Below, piece by piece: positions 18,517 through 26,489 of a stretch of DNA of 39,769 nt. The notes under the pieces were generated by a model. The model did no database searches, was not told where the DNA came from, and saw nothing but the letters and a program-made list of their open reading frames with translations. Within the stretch, counting starts at the first letter, position 1, and every line of letters starts with the position of its first letter. The translations under genes and the position numbers were made by a program. The DNA comes from Reyranella soli (GTDB lineage: Bacteria; Pseudomonadota; Alphaproteobacteria; Reyranellales; Reyranellaceae): contig NZ_BKAJ01000085.1 in assembly GCF_007992495.1 (NCBI RefSeq), forward strand, positions 1 to 39,769. Reading direction: 5' to 3'.

Positions 18517-19886
18517 TCGCCGCAGGCACCTTTCCGTCGGCCAACGCAGCGCCGCGACGGCTCGATTTCATCGACACCGTGCTCGTGGTGATCTTCCTGC
18601 TTGGGCTTTATCTCGGGGTGTCGCTGGCGGTGTCGGCCAAGGTACCGCTGACCTGCGCGCCGTCGGGCTTCGCCGGGTTGATCATGCTGTGGCGCCGGCG
18701 TGACCAGATCGTGCCCAAGCACCTCGCCGGCCTGCTGCTGGTGGTCACGGTCTATCTGTGCTCGGTGCTGGCGGCGAGCGACTATTCCTTCCTCAGCAAG
18801 CGCTTCACCGGGCTGCTGCAGCTCTCCTATTCCCTGGTCATCGCGTACGCCATGTTCCTGACGCTGGTGCACGGCGACCGGCGGCAGATCTCGCGCATCC
18901 TCCTGACCTTCTGCATCGCCATCATCGTCGGCTGCCTGCTCGAGAACTATGCCGGCCTGCGCCCCCTGAGCGACGCCGTGCGCGAGCGCCTCTATCAAAC
19001 GGACCAGGTCTACGACGCCGACCTGCGCGACCAGGTACTCTATGGCCGCATCCGGCCCAAGCTCTTCACTTCGGAGCCGTCGGCGGTGACCTTCGCCTAC
19101 ACCCATTTCAGCGCGGTCTGGCTGGTCATCAGCCCATGGCGCTACAAGGTGCTGGCCTATCTCGGCCTGATCGCCATGGCGCTGGTCGTGCTGCCGGGAC
19201 CGACGCTGGTCCTGATGGTGTTCCTGACCGCCCCGTACATGGTTTTCCTGGCCGGCACGCGGCCGGGCGGCCACACCTCGATCTCGCGGACGGTGGGCGC
19301 GCTGGCGCTGGCAGGGGTGATGGTCGCCGCGGCCGTCGTGTTCGGCAGCATCTTCTTCGCCGAGCGGCTCAACGAGCTCGCGACGGGCCGCGACGCCAGC
19401 TTCTTCTATCGCTTCACCGGCCCGATGCTGGTGGCCCTCGACATGTTCCGCAATCACCCGTGGGCCGGCGCCGGCCTCACTGGCGAGCCGTACATCACCG
19501 ACAATGTGATGAACGTCTACATGAACTCGCCCTCGTTCCAGGCGGCGTGGCGTATCAGCCGAGTCGCCGACGTGCTGACCAACTACGTGTGGCTGCACTG
19601 GATCTATCTCGGCCTGGTGTGGGGCGTGCTCAGCCTGGTGGCCGTGTCGGTCTGGCTGCGCATGCTGGGCGTACCCAGCGTGCTCTATTGCTGGACGGTC
19701 TGGATCATCCTGGGCCAGGCATCCGGTTCGTATGTCGGTCCCAAGACGTGGAGCGTGATGCTGATCGCGGCCGCCGCGTCGATCATGGCGGTCAATGCGC
19801 CGGCGCAGCAACGCAGCGTACGGCCAACGGCGTTCTATCCGAACCTGCGATACTTCAACAGCCGGTCAAAGGCCCTCGCGTCATGA
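18513..19886 (+). CDS. Wzy-like polysaccharide polymerase / O-antigen ligase family
   Basis: Polytopic inner-membrane protein of 457 residues with roughly ten hydrophobic segments and a larger soluble loop (about 285-365), the layout of Wzy polymerases and O-antigen ligases. The loop holds NHPWAGAGLTGEP, matching the common N-P-x-x-G-x-G pattern in this superfamily. ATG overlaps the upstream stop as ATGA, so it is coupled to the glycosyltransferase. Sequence in this family is weakly conserved, so the assignment rests on topology, this motif and position next to the initiating transferase. It would join repeat units in the periplasm. The plus-strand run ends here. Confidence 0.82.
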   Translation: MIAAGTFPSANAAPRRLDFIDTVLVVIFLLGLYLGVSLAVSAKVPLTCAPSGFAGLIMLWRRRDQIVPKHLAGLLLVVTVYLCSVLAASDYSFLSKRFTGLLQLSYSLVIAYAMFLTLVHGDRRQISRILLTFCIAIIVGCLLENYAGLRPLSDAVRERLYQTDQVYDADLRDQVLYGRIRPKLFTSEPSAVTFAYTHFSAVWLVISPWRYKVLAYLGLIAMALVVLPGPTLVLMVFLTAPYMVFLAGTRPGGHTSISRTVGALALAGVMVAAAVVFGSIFFAERLNELATGRDASFFYRFTGPMLVALDMFRNHPWAGAGLTGEPYITDNVMNVYMNSPSFQAAWRISRVADVLTNYVWLHWIYLGLVWGVLSLVAVSVWLRMLGVPSVLYCWTVWIILGQASGSYVGPKTWSVMLIAAAASIMAVNAPAQQRSVRPTAFYPNLRYFNSRSKALAS

Positions 19887-19925
19887 ACTGCCCCAGCCCG
19901 CGGTCCGCGCTTCGCTGGGAATTGC

Positions 19926-20753
19926 TTAGATCGCTCCATAGGCTTCGGGGAAATCGGCGATGTTCAGGGTCGGCATGCCGGGCACCTGCACCAGCCGGCT
20001 TTCCTGCCGGCCGTCCGGCTCCAGCCGATGCTCGACAAAGCCCACCTGCTTCAGCCCGTAGATTGGCTGGATGCGGTCGGGAATGACGTAGCCCGTCGAG
20101 GGCGCCCACACATGGCGCGCTCCGTCCAACCAGCTGTCGCGATATTGATGGATGTGGCCGGACGCAATCAGCGCCGGCGCCGCAGTGCGGAGCCGCGCCA
20201 GCAACGCGCGGCGCGGTGCCGGATCGACAAAGCGGCCGGTCATCGCGGGCTCGTCGGCCGCCTTGTCGAACAGCGGCATGTGCAGGAACAGCGCGAGCTT
20301 GCGCGCGCCCAGGCTCGCGGTGGCCTCGGCGATGGCGTCCTCCTGATCGACGGCCGCCGCAAGATCGCTGCCCAGCAGCTGTGCGTTGAGGGCGAGCAGG
20401 CGCCAGCCCGGCACATCGAGCGTCCAGAAATCGGGACCGAAATGCGCAAGGTAGCGGGCGCGCCGCTCATCGGTGATCACGGCCGCGCCATGCGCGGCGA
20501 GATCCTGACTGTCGCCGAGATCGTGGTTGCCGGGCAGGAAGCGCACGGGCAGGCCCATCGCCTCGTGCAGCGCCCGCGCCGCCGAAAGGTCGCTCTCCTT
20601 GGACTCGCCTGAGAGCGAGATATCGCCCGAGTTCAGCACCAGGTCGGGCCCGGTGGCGCGTAAGGCCTCGCCGATGCGCTCGAAATTGCCGACGAAGAAC
20701 GGCTTCTCGGCGCTGAGGTGCGTGTCGGAGATCTGGGCGATGCGAAAGGTCAT
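19926..20753 (-). CDS. Calcineurin-like metallophosphoesterase, CpdA-like
   Basis: A 275-residue metallophosphoesterase. All metal motifs are present: DTH near residue 10, GD (NSGDIS), GNHD (LPGNHDLGD), a lone His in LFLHMPLF, and GHIHQ. The family includes cyclic-nucleotide phosphodiesterases and other phosphoesterases; the substrate cannot be assigned. The start at 20753 places the first beta strand (FRIAQISDTHL) right at the N-terminus. A longer frame extends upstream into an intergenic repeat and is rejected. It lies alone on the minus strand between the polymerase and the fucose genes, after a terminator that should isolate it from them. Confidence 0.87.
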   Translation of the reverse strand: MTFRIAQISDTHLSAEKPFFVGNFERIGEALRATGPDLVLNSGDISLSGESKESDLSAARALHEAMGLPVRFLPGNHDLGDSQDLAAHGAAVITDERRARYLAHFGPDFWTLDVPGWRLLALNAQLLGSDLAAAVDQEDAIAEATASLGARKLALFLHMPLFDKAADEPAMTGRFVDPAPRRALLARLRTAAPALIASGHIHQYRDSWLDGARHVWAPSTGYVIPDRIQPIYGLKQVGFVEHRLEPDGRQESRLVQVPGMPTLNIADFPEAYGAI

Positions 20754-20763
20754 GACGCTACTC

Positions 20764-20829
20764 CTGTCATCCCAAACGAAGCCCAATCGTCGGTTGTAGC
20801 CGCGCGGGCTCCCTCGCTCCGCATGACAG
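20764..20829. repeat. Imperfect inverted repeat with TGTCAT/ATGACA ends
   Basis: CTGTCAT at 20764-20770 and ATGACAG at 20823-20829 border a weaker inner inverted pair (GAAGCCC / GGGCTCC). The design resembles the element at 8379. It lies just upstream of the metallophosphoesterase start and may contain or disturb its promoter. Confidence 0.4.
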
Positions 20830-20868
20830 CGGTTCGCGCCGAGGCTGGCAAGCAGTTGTTGCGGCGAC

Positions 20869-20893
20869 AAAAAAAGCGCGCCTCTCGGCGCGC
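20869..20893 (-). terminator. Terminator of the gmd-fcl unit
   Basis: GCGCGCC (20876-20882), TCTC loop, GGCGCGC (20887-20893), followed on the minus strand by seven T residues. It is downstream of fcl and ends the minus-strand glycosyltransferase-gmd-fcl unit. Confidence 0.82.
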
Positions 20894-20933
20894 GAGTAAG
20901 GGACTGCTTCCTCTCACCTCTCAAGTTCATGCT

Positions 20934-20957
20934 CCTCTCCCCCTAGCGGGGGAGAGG
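20934..20957. repeat. Palindromic CCTCTCCCCC / GGGGGAGAGG element
   Basis: Perfect 10-base arms around TAGC, set within a longer imperfect palindrome (about 20913-20973, CTCAC at the left and GTGAG at the right). Elements of this look are common dispersed repeats in alphaproteobacterial intergenic DNA. It lies between fcl and its terminator. Confidence 0.55.
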
Positions 20958-21006
20958 AACCTGAGAACGTGAGTTCATGAGTTGTGGCGCAGGCGACGAC
21001 GTGTGT

Positions 21007-21978
21007 TCATGCCACCGCCTTCTGCGCCTCCGGCACGACGTTGTCGACGTACCAGCGGTAGGTCGCCGCCAGCCCGTCGCGCAGCGGCGTGCGGGCGCGC
21101 CAGCCCAGGGAAGCCGCGAAGTTGGTGTCGACCATCTTGCGCGGTACGCCGTCGGGACGGCTGGAATCGAACTGGATGCCGCCCTTGTAGCCCACCACCT
21201 TGCAGATCAGGCTGACCAGGTCGACGATGGCCACATCGGAGCCTGGCCCGAGGTTGACGATGCCCTCGTCGGAATAGTTCTGCATCAGCCAGACCATGCC
21301 GTCCGCCGCATCGTCGACATAGAGGAACTCGCGGCGCACCGCGCCGGTCCCCCAGACCTCGATGGTTGGTGCGCGCGAGCGCATGGCGGCGTGCGCCTTG
21401 ACCAGCAGCGCCGGCACGACGTGGCTCTGCATCAGGTCGAAATTGTCACCCGGCCCGTAGAGATTGGTCGGCATGACCGAGATGAAATCGCAGCCATACT
21501 GGCGGCGATAGGCCTGGCCGAGCTTGATGCCGGCGATCTTGGAGATGGCATACCACTGGTTGGTCGGCTCGAGCGGCCCGGTGAGCAATGCGCTCTCCGG
21601 GATCGGCTGTGGCGCGAGACGCGGATAGATGCAGGACGAGCCCAGCAGCATCAGCTTCTCGACGCCGACGCGGCGCGAGGCTTCCACGACGTTGCTCTGG
21701 ATCATGAGGTTGTCGTAGATGAACTCGGCCGGCCGCGTGTCGTTGGCATAGATGCCGCCGACACGCGCCGCCGCCAGGAAGACGGCCTGCGGCTTGGCCG
21801 CCGCCATCCATTGCTCGGTCTGGTCGGGCCGGCGCAGGTCGACCTGGTCGCGCGGCGCCGTCACGATCTCGCAGCCTTCACGCTGCAGGCGGCGGACCAG
21901 CGCGCTGCCGACCAGGCCGCGATCGCCGGCGACCCAGACCCGCTTATTCCGCAGCGTATAGCTTGGGCTCATAGGCAT
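21007..21978 (-). CDS. fcl: GDP-L-fucose synthase
   Basis: Epimerises and reduces GDP-4-keto-6-deoxy-D-mannose to GDP-L-fucose with NADPH. The 323-residue short-chain dehydrogenase-type protein has the nucleotide-binding GDRGLVGSALV (about 18-28), LLGSSCIYP, the YAISK catalytic Tyr/Lys pair, and PTNLYGPGDNFD. Two candidate ATGs lie at 21978 and 21972. The 5' end overlaps the end of gmd by about 30 bases, so both are translated from one message. With gmd and manC it completes the route from mannose-1-P to GDP-L-fucose and predicts fucose in the polymer. Confidence 0.94.
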   Translation of the reverse strand: MPMSPSYTLRNKRVWVAGDRGLVGSALVRRLQREGCEIVTAPRDQVDLRRPDQTEQWMAAAKPQAVFLAAARVGGIYANDTRPAEFIYDNLMIQSNVVEASRRVGVEKLMLLGSSCIYPRLAPQPIPESALLTGPLEPTNQWYAISKIAGIKLGQAYRRQYGCDFISVMPTNLYGPGDNFDLMQSHVVPALLVKAHAAMRSRAPTIEVWGTGAVRREFLYVDDAADGMVWLMQNYSDEGIVNLGPGSDVAIVDLVSLICKVVGYKGGIQFDSSRPDGVPRKMVDTNFAASLGWRARTPLRDGLAATYRWYVDNVVPEAQKAVA

Positions 21979-23032
21979 TATTGGCTCCCATTCTCTTCAT
22001 CACGAGGCGATCGGCTTCCACCATCTCGGCAACCAGGTCGGGGAAGCTCGTACGATGGCGCCAGCCGAGCTTGGCCAGCGCCTTGGCGGGGTCCCCGAGC
22101 AGAAGATCGACTTCCGTCGGCCGGCGATAGTTGCCGTCGATGGCCACCAGCACACTGCCGGTGCGCTTGCAGCAGCCCTGCTCGTTGTCGCCCTCGCCGC
22201 GCCATTCGATCGGTCGGCCGATCTGACCGAAGGCGAGCTCGACGAACTCGCGGACCGTGTGGGTCTCGCCGGTCGCCAGCACGTAGTCGTCGGGGACCTC
22301 CTGCTGGAGGATGCACCACATGCCCTCGACGTAGTCGCGGGCATGGCCCCAGTCGCGCTGGGCGTCGAGGTTGCCGAGGTAGAGGCGCTCCTGCCAGCCG
22401 CGCTCGATCGCCGCCACCGCGCGGGTGATCTTGCGGGTCACGAAGGTCTCGCCGCGGATCGGCGATTCGTGGTTGAACAGGATGCCGTTGGAGGCGTGCA
22501 TGCCGTAGGCTTCGCGGTAGTTCACCGTGATCCAGTAGGCATAGAGCTTGGCCACCGCATAGGGACTGCGCGGATAGAACGGCGTCTGCTCGCGCTGCGG
22601 CGTCTCCTGCACCTTGCCGAACAGCTCCGACGTCGAGGCCTGGTAGAAGCGCACGTCGTCGTGCATGCGCAGGATGCGGATCGCCTCGAGCAGCCTGAGC
22701 GTGCCCAGGGCATCGGTGTTGGCGGTGTATTCCGGCGTCTCGAAGCTCACCTTCACGTGGCTCTGGGCCGCGAGATTGTAGACTTCGTGCGGCTTCACCT
22801 CGCCCAGCAGGCGCAGCAGGTTGCTGGAATCCGTCATGTCGCCGTAGTGAAGGAACAGGCGCGCGGCGGCGTCGTGGCGATCACGATAGAGATAGTCGAT
22901 GCGTTCGGTATTGAGCAGCGACGAACGGCGTTTGATGCCGTGGACGATGTATCCTCGGCCCAGCAGGAAGTCGGCGAGATAGGCGCCGTCCTGCCCGGTG
23001 ATACCGGTGATGAGCGCAACTTTTTCTGACAT
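21944..23032 (-). CDS. gmd: GDP-mannose 4,6-dehydratase
   Basis: Converts GDP-D-mannose to GDP-4-keto-6-deoxymannose. The 362-residue length and motifs fit the family: TGITGQDGAYLADFL near the N-terminus, RRSSLLNTERIDYL, HYGDMTDSSNL, STSELFG, YAVAKLYAYW (catalytic Tyr/Lys) and LFNHESPIRGETFV. The start at 23032 (MSEKVALITG) gives the standard N-terminus; the frame is open further upstream, but that part overlaps the neighbouring glycosyltransferase and is not coding. It sits between a glycosyltransferase (31 bases upstream) and fcl (overlapping). Confidence 0.96.
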   Translation of the reverse strand: MSEKVALITGITGQDGAYLADFLLGRGYIVHGIKRRSSLLNTERIDYLYRDRHDAAARLFLHYGDMTDSSNLLRLLGEVKPHEVYNLAAQSHVKVSFETPEYTANTDALGTLRLLEAIRILRMHDDVRFYQASTSELFGKVQETPQREQTPFYPRSPYAVAKLYAYWITVNYREAYGMHASNGILFNHESPIRGETFVTRKITRAVAAIERGWQERLYLGNLDAQRDWGHARDYVEGMWCILQQEVPDDYVLATGETHTVREFVELAFGQIGRPIEWRGEGDNEQGCCKRTGSVLVAIDGNYRRPTEVDLLLGDPAKALAKLGWRHRTSFPDLVAEMVEADRLVMKRMGANNAYEPKLYAAE

Positions 23033-23063
23033 GTTTGCCGACCTCTCAGGGTTACGCGACGCT

Positions 23064-24212
23064 TCAGGAGGAATAGGCGATCCGTTCGGCCACTCGGCCC
23101 CACGAGTAGTTCTGCAGGACATGGCGCTGGGCCGTAGCCGCCATGCGTTCGAGCCGCCCCGGATCCGAGACGGCGCTGACAATGGCCTCGGCGAGCGCGG
23201 ACGGATCGGCGCGATCGACGAGAAAACCGTGCCGGCCACCATCGACCAGCTCGGGCAGACCATTGCGATTGAGGCCCATGACCGCCGTGCGCGACACCAT
23301 GGCCTCGAGATAGACCTGGCCCCACGGGTCGTTCAGCATGGGCTGAACCAGCAGCGTCGATTCGCGATAGAGCTGCTGCAGCTTCTCCCACGGCAGATGG
23401 GCCTGCAGGGTGACTCCGGGCCTCTCGCCGACGAAGGCGCGGCTGCGCTCGTCGCCGACGATGGTCAGGCGGAGGTCCGGCCGCTGGCGATACGCGAGGT
23501 CGAAGGCCTCGAGCAGCAGCAGGCCGCCCTTGGCCTTGAACAGATGCTTGGCGACGAAGAGCAGCGCCGGCTTGTCGTAGCTCTTCGGTCCTTCATAGGG
23601 CTCGATCGCGCCCATGCCCGAACCGACGGCCGTGACCTTCTCCGGCGGCAGGCGGTAATGGGCGATCAGGTTGTCGCGCACATAGGCGCCGAAGGTGAAG
23701 ACATGCGAGAGCCCGGCGAGAGCCTCGCGCTCGGCCTGGTCGAATGCCGCGAGTGCGCGCCTGTTGTAGTGCGGCACGTCGATGTGATGGGCGCGCGTCA
23801 GCGCCCAGCTGTGGTCGCAGTAGAGATAGTGCTTCACGCCGGCGCCGAGGTCACAGGCCGGCAGGTCGAAGGTCCCGGTATGCAGCACGTGGCGTGCACC
23901 GATCCGGCTCGCCTGCTCGGCGACCTGAGCGGCAAGCCGGCGCCGCGAGCGCAGGCCGCGCAGCACCTGCTCGGTGCTGACCGGCCGTCCGAGGCCCGCC
24001 ATCATGTCGCAGGCGGCGACGCCAAGCTTCTCCAAGCGGCCGATGCTCGGGCGAATGCTTTCGACAGTCACACCGATGCGCTCGAGCTCGCGGGCGAGAT
24101 TCGCAGGCGCTCCCGACCACGACTTCAAATCGCGCGGATCACCGAACACGCAGGTGATGGCTACGCGCTCGAAGCGCAGTGCGCCAGCGTGAGTGTCGAA
24201 GGGGGCGTTCAT
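23064..24212 (-). CDS. GT4 family glycosyltransferase
   Basis: Predicted glycosyltransferase of 382 residues with the GT-B fold. The C-terminal half is a recognisable GT4 domain: LLFVAKHLFKAKGGLLLLEAF, LTIVGDE, LPWEKLQQLYRESTLLVQPMLNDPWGQVYLEAMVSRT (with the ExxxxxE-type region) and ENG-like NGLPELVDGG. It is the first gene of the minus-strand gmd-fcl unit, so it may transfer fucose or mannose; that is inference from context. No clear ribosome binding site precedes the ATG at 24212. Confidence 0.88.
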   Translation of the reverse strand: MNAPFDTHAGALRFERVAITCVFGDPRDLKSWSGAPANLARELERIGVTVESIRPSIGRLEKLGVAACDMMAGLGRPVSTEQVLRGLRSRRRLAAQVAEQASRIGARHVLHTGTFDLPACDLGAGVKHYLYCDHSWALTRAHHIDVPHYNRRALAAFDQAEREALAGLSHVFTFGAYVRDNLIAHYRLPPEKVTAVGSGMGAIEPYEGPKSYDKPALLFVAKHLFKAKGGLLLLEAFDLAYRQRPDLRLTIVGDERSRAFVGERPGVTLQAHLPWEKLQQLYRESTLLVQPMLNDPWGQVYLEAMVSRTAVMGLNRNGLPELVDGGRHGFLVDRADPSALAEAIVSAVSDPGRLERMAATAQRHVLQNYSWGRVAERIAYSS

Positions 24213-24249
24213 GTCGGGTCATGAAACATCGCACCCCATGGCCTCGCTA

Positions 24250-24257
24250 GTGATCAA
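24250..24257 (-). promoter_or_regulatory. TTGATCAC motif facing the minus-strand unit
   Basis: Plus-strand GTGATCAA. Read on the minus strand, CCAG precedes TTGATCAC, as at the other copies. It ends 37 bases before the minus-strand glycosyltransferase start. Confidence 0.4.
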
Positions 24258-24295
24258 CTGGTGACTTGGATTTTGCGCAGATTCGACGCCACAGA

Positions 24296-24314
24296 TTGAT
24301 CACGTAATGACGTC
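24296..24314 (+). promoter_or_regulatory. TTGATCAC motif facing the plus-strand glycosyltransferase
   Basis: TTGATCAC at 24296-24303 continues into TCACGTAATGACGTC (24300-24314), which resembles the sequence at 4483-4494. It ends 61 bases before the start at 24365, the same distance as the copy in front of the FkbM gene at 4548. GATACT at 24327-24332 could be a -10 element. Confidence 0.42.
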
Positions 24315-24364
24315 GCCACGCTCCGCGATACTGCTCATGTACCGCGATCGGGAGACGCCGTCGG

Positions 24365-25591
24365 ATGCACGGATCAATCGAAGCCAGGGACGCGACCGAC
24401 ATCGGTGTCGTTGGCGATGACATGCCACGCGAAGATGGCGCCGCATTGGTGCGCGACGTGCGCAATGCTCCGCTGTCGTTCTTCTGTCCCGACGTGACAG
24501 ACGCCAGCACGCTGAAGCGCGTCCAGCAGTTCATCGATTTCGGCTACAGTGTCACGGTCTTCGGTTTTCGCCGAGAGCGCTACAACACGGACTATCAACC
24601 GTCGTGGCCCAACGTTCCGCTCGGCTTCACCACCGACGCCCGCTACTGGCATCGGCTGAGCGCGCTGCTGCACGCCATCCCCGCGCTGTTCGCCAACCGC
24701 CGCACCTTGGCGCGCGCTTCGATCTTCTACGCCCGCAACATCGACCAGCTCGTGCTGGCGCTGCTCGGACGACTGATCGCCTTCTCGCGCGCGCCGATCG
24801 CCTACGAGGTGCTGGACATTCCGCCGATCCTGATGCGCCGCGGCCCGGTGCCGGCCTTCCTGCGGGCGATCGAGCGATCGTGCCTGCGACGCGTCAGCCT
24901 GCTGGTCCTGTCCTCGCCGGGCTTCCACCGCAACTACTTCTCGGCGGTGCAGAAGTATGCCGGCGACTGGTTCCTGCTGGAGAACAAGCTCTACCCCTCG
25001 CCGTCCCGTTCCCGAGCGGCGGCCATCCGGCCCGGCGCCGGACGCCGGCCGTGGGTGGTCGGCTACTTCGGCCTGATCCGCGGCGAAGCGACGGTCGACC
25101 TGATCGCGCGGCTGGCGCATCGCCTGCAGGACCGCGTCGTCTTCAAGTTCGGCGGCGTGTTCACCACGGTCGAGCAGGCCAAGTTCGAGACCGTGCTGCG
25201 CCGTTGTCCCAACGTCGACTACAGCGGGCCCTACCTGCCGCAGCAGGATCTCGAGAGGCTCTATCGCGAGGTCGACTTCGCCTGGGCGCTCGACCTCGAG
25301 AACACCGACCACAATTCGCGCTGGCTGATGCCCTGCCGGTTCTACGAAGCCGGCTACTACGGCGTCCCCTGCCTGGCCGTGCATCGCTTCGAGGTCGGCA
25401 ACGTCATCGAGAAGCATCACATCGGCTGGACATTTGCCGAGCCTCTCGAGGACTCGCTGGTCCGCTTCTTCGAGCGCCTGACGGAGACGGACTACGAGAT
25501 GATCCACGCGCGGCTCGCCGCCGTGCCGTCGAGCATGTTCGTCGCCGGCGAGGACGTCGCCCGGCTGTGCGAGAAGCTCGCTCGCCCCTAG
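24365..25591 (+). CDS. Glycosyltransferase, GT-B type
   Basis: Predicted glycosyltransferase of 408 residues. It has FYARNIDQLVLALLGR and YEVLDIPPILMRRG in the N-terminal half, as in several capsule and exopolysaccharide transferases. GYFGLIRGEATVDLI, FKFGGVF and DLENTDHNSRWLMPCRFYEAGYYGVPCLA fill the C-terminal nucleotide-sugar domain. The ATG at 24365 has GGGAG about 11 bases upstream; a second ATG at 24422 is possible and would remove a poorly conserved leader. It is a single-gene unit, divergent from the gmd operon and convergent with the FkbM gene, sharing a CTAG where the two stop codons overlap. Confidence 0.85.
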   Translation: MHGSIEARDATDIGVVGDDMPREDGAALVRDVRNAPLSFFCPDVTDASTLKRVQQFIDFGYSVTVFGFRRERYNTDYQPSWPNVPLGFTTDARYWHRLSALLHAIPALFANRRTLARASIFYARNIDQLVLALLGRLIAFSRAPIAYEVLDIPPILMRRGPVPAFLRAIERSCLRRVSLLVLSSPGFHRNYFSAVQKYAGDWFLLENKLYPSPSRSRAAAIRPGAGRRPWVVGYFGLIRGEATVDLIARLAHRLQDRVVFKFGGVFTTVEQAKFETVLRRCPNVDYSGPYLPQQDLERLYREVDFAWALDLENTDHNSRWLMPCRFYEAGYYGVPCLAVHRFEVGNVIEKHHIGWTFAEPLEDSLVRFFERLTETDYEMIHARLAAVPSSMFVAGEDVARLCEKLARP

Positions 25592-26343
25592 ACCTGGATG
25601 GCGGCCCGATTGATCATGACGCAGTCGAACTCGACCAGGCGCAGCGACTTGTCGCGGCTGATCGGATAGAGGCCGGTGATGTCGAAGCCGCGCTCGTCGA
25701 GATAGTGGATGGTCTCGGTGTAGCCCGGCATGCCCTTGTAGATGCGGCGTACCGACGCCTCGGTCTGCAGGGCCTTCATCGCCGGCAGGCTTTTGGCCGC
25801 ACCGCGCAGGACCTCTATGTCGAAGCCCTGGGTGTCGATCTTGAGGTACGGCCGCTTGAAGCCGAGGCGCTCCTGCAGGGCCGGCAGAACGTCGTCGAGG
25901 GTGCGCACCGCCACGGTCTCGGTGTGGTCGGCGACGTTGAGACGGGCATAGTCGCCGACCCGATCGTGGTCGGGCTCGAGGAAGGAGCTGAACTGGTCGG
26001 AGACCATGACGTTGATCTGCAGCGAGCCTTCCTTGCTGCCGAGGGCATAGCCCTCGACGTGCCAGTTGCGGTCGCCGCGGCTGCGCTCGCGCAGCGCCTC
26101 GACATGGCGGCTGAGCGGCTCGAAGGACACGATCGTGCCGGCGTACTGCACGCGCTCGCGCAGGAAGTCGCGGTACTGGCCGGCATTGGCGCCGACATCG
26201 AGCACGCAGTCGATGTCGAGGCGCGCCAGAAGCTCGCTGAGATGCAGCGCGAAGTCGCGCTCCTTCATCTCTCGCAGCGGCACGATGTCGTAGCCGAACG
26301 AGCGGCTCACCTTGAGCACGGAATCCTTCACGATCTTGAGCAT
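25588..26343 (-). CDS. FkbM family SAM-dependent methyltransferase
   Basis: Predicted O-methyltransferase of 251 residues. Motif I is VLDVGANAGQYRDFLRE (about 47-63), followed by SFEPL, VSDQFSSFLEP and YLKIDTQGFDIEVLRGA (about 166-182), which are the FkbM hallmarks. This version is longer at the N-terminus than the FkbM protein at 4548 and differs widely in sequence, so they are not recent duplicates. Its stop overlaps that of the plus-strand glycosyltransferase. It is divergent from galE, and methylation of a sugar in the polymer is the likeliest role. Confidence 0.88.
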   Translation of the reverse strand: MLKIVKDSVLKVSRSFGYDIVPLREMKERDFALHLSELLARLDIDCVLDVGANAGQYRDFLRERVQYAGTIVSFEPLSRHVEALRERSRGDRNWHVEGYALGSKEGSLQINVMVSDQFSSFLEPDHDRVGDYARLNVADHTETVAVRTLDDVLPALQERLGFKRPYLKIDTQGFDIEVLRGAAKSLPAMKALQTEASVRRIYKGMPGYTETIHYLDERGFDITGLYPISRDKSLRLVEFDCVMINRAAIQV

Positions 26344-26402
26344 GGCAACTCCACTCCGACGCGGCCGCGGCGATACTGGCCCGCCCGGTGCCGGAAGCTC
26401 TC

Positions 26403-26410
26403 GTGATCAA
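26403..26410 (-). promoter_or_regulatory. TTGATCAC motif between FkbM and galE
   Basis: Plus-strand GTGATCAA; TTGATCAC on the minus strand ends 59 bases before the FkbM start. It is also 79 bases before galE, so it could serve both divergent genes. A second partial half (TGTGATC, 26413-26419) lies beside it. Confidence 0.4.
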
Positions 26411-26475
26411 GGTGTGATCGGGCGTCGCGACGATTGAGTGATGTTGTCACATCGACCAATTTCGACCGTCCAACC

Positions 26476-26481
26476 GGAGGG
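26476..26481 (+). promoter_or_regulatory. Ribosome binding site that fixes the galE TTG start
   Basis: GGAGGG lies 8 bases before TTG at 26490. The nearby ATG at 26483 is only one base away and in another frame, and the later GTG at 26517 is 35 bases away. The site therefore supports TTG initiation. Confidence 0.7.
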
Positions 26482-26489
26482 AATGATAA

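Noticed and set aside
20472..20480. GTGATCAC inside the metallophosphoesterase gene as another regulatory motif copy
   Set aside because: It is a perfect palindrome within coding DNA and does not match the W at the first position, so I treat it as chance.
24374..26410. A 678-codon minus-strand frame
   Set aside because: Antisense to a glycosyltransferase and out of frame with the FkbM gene, both of which have clear family motifs.
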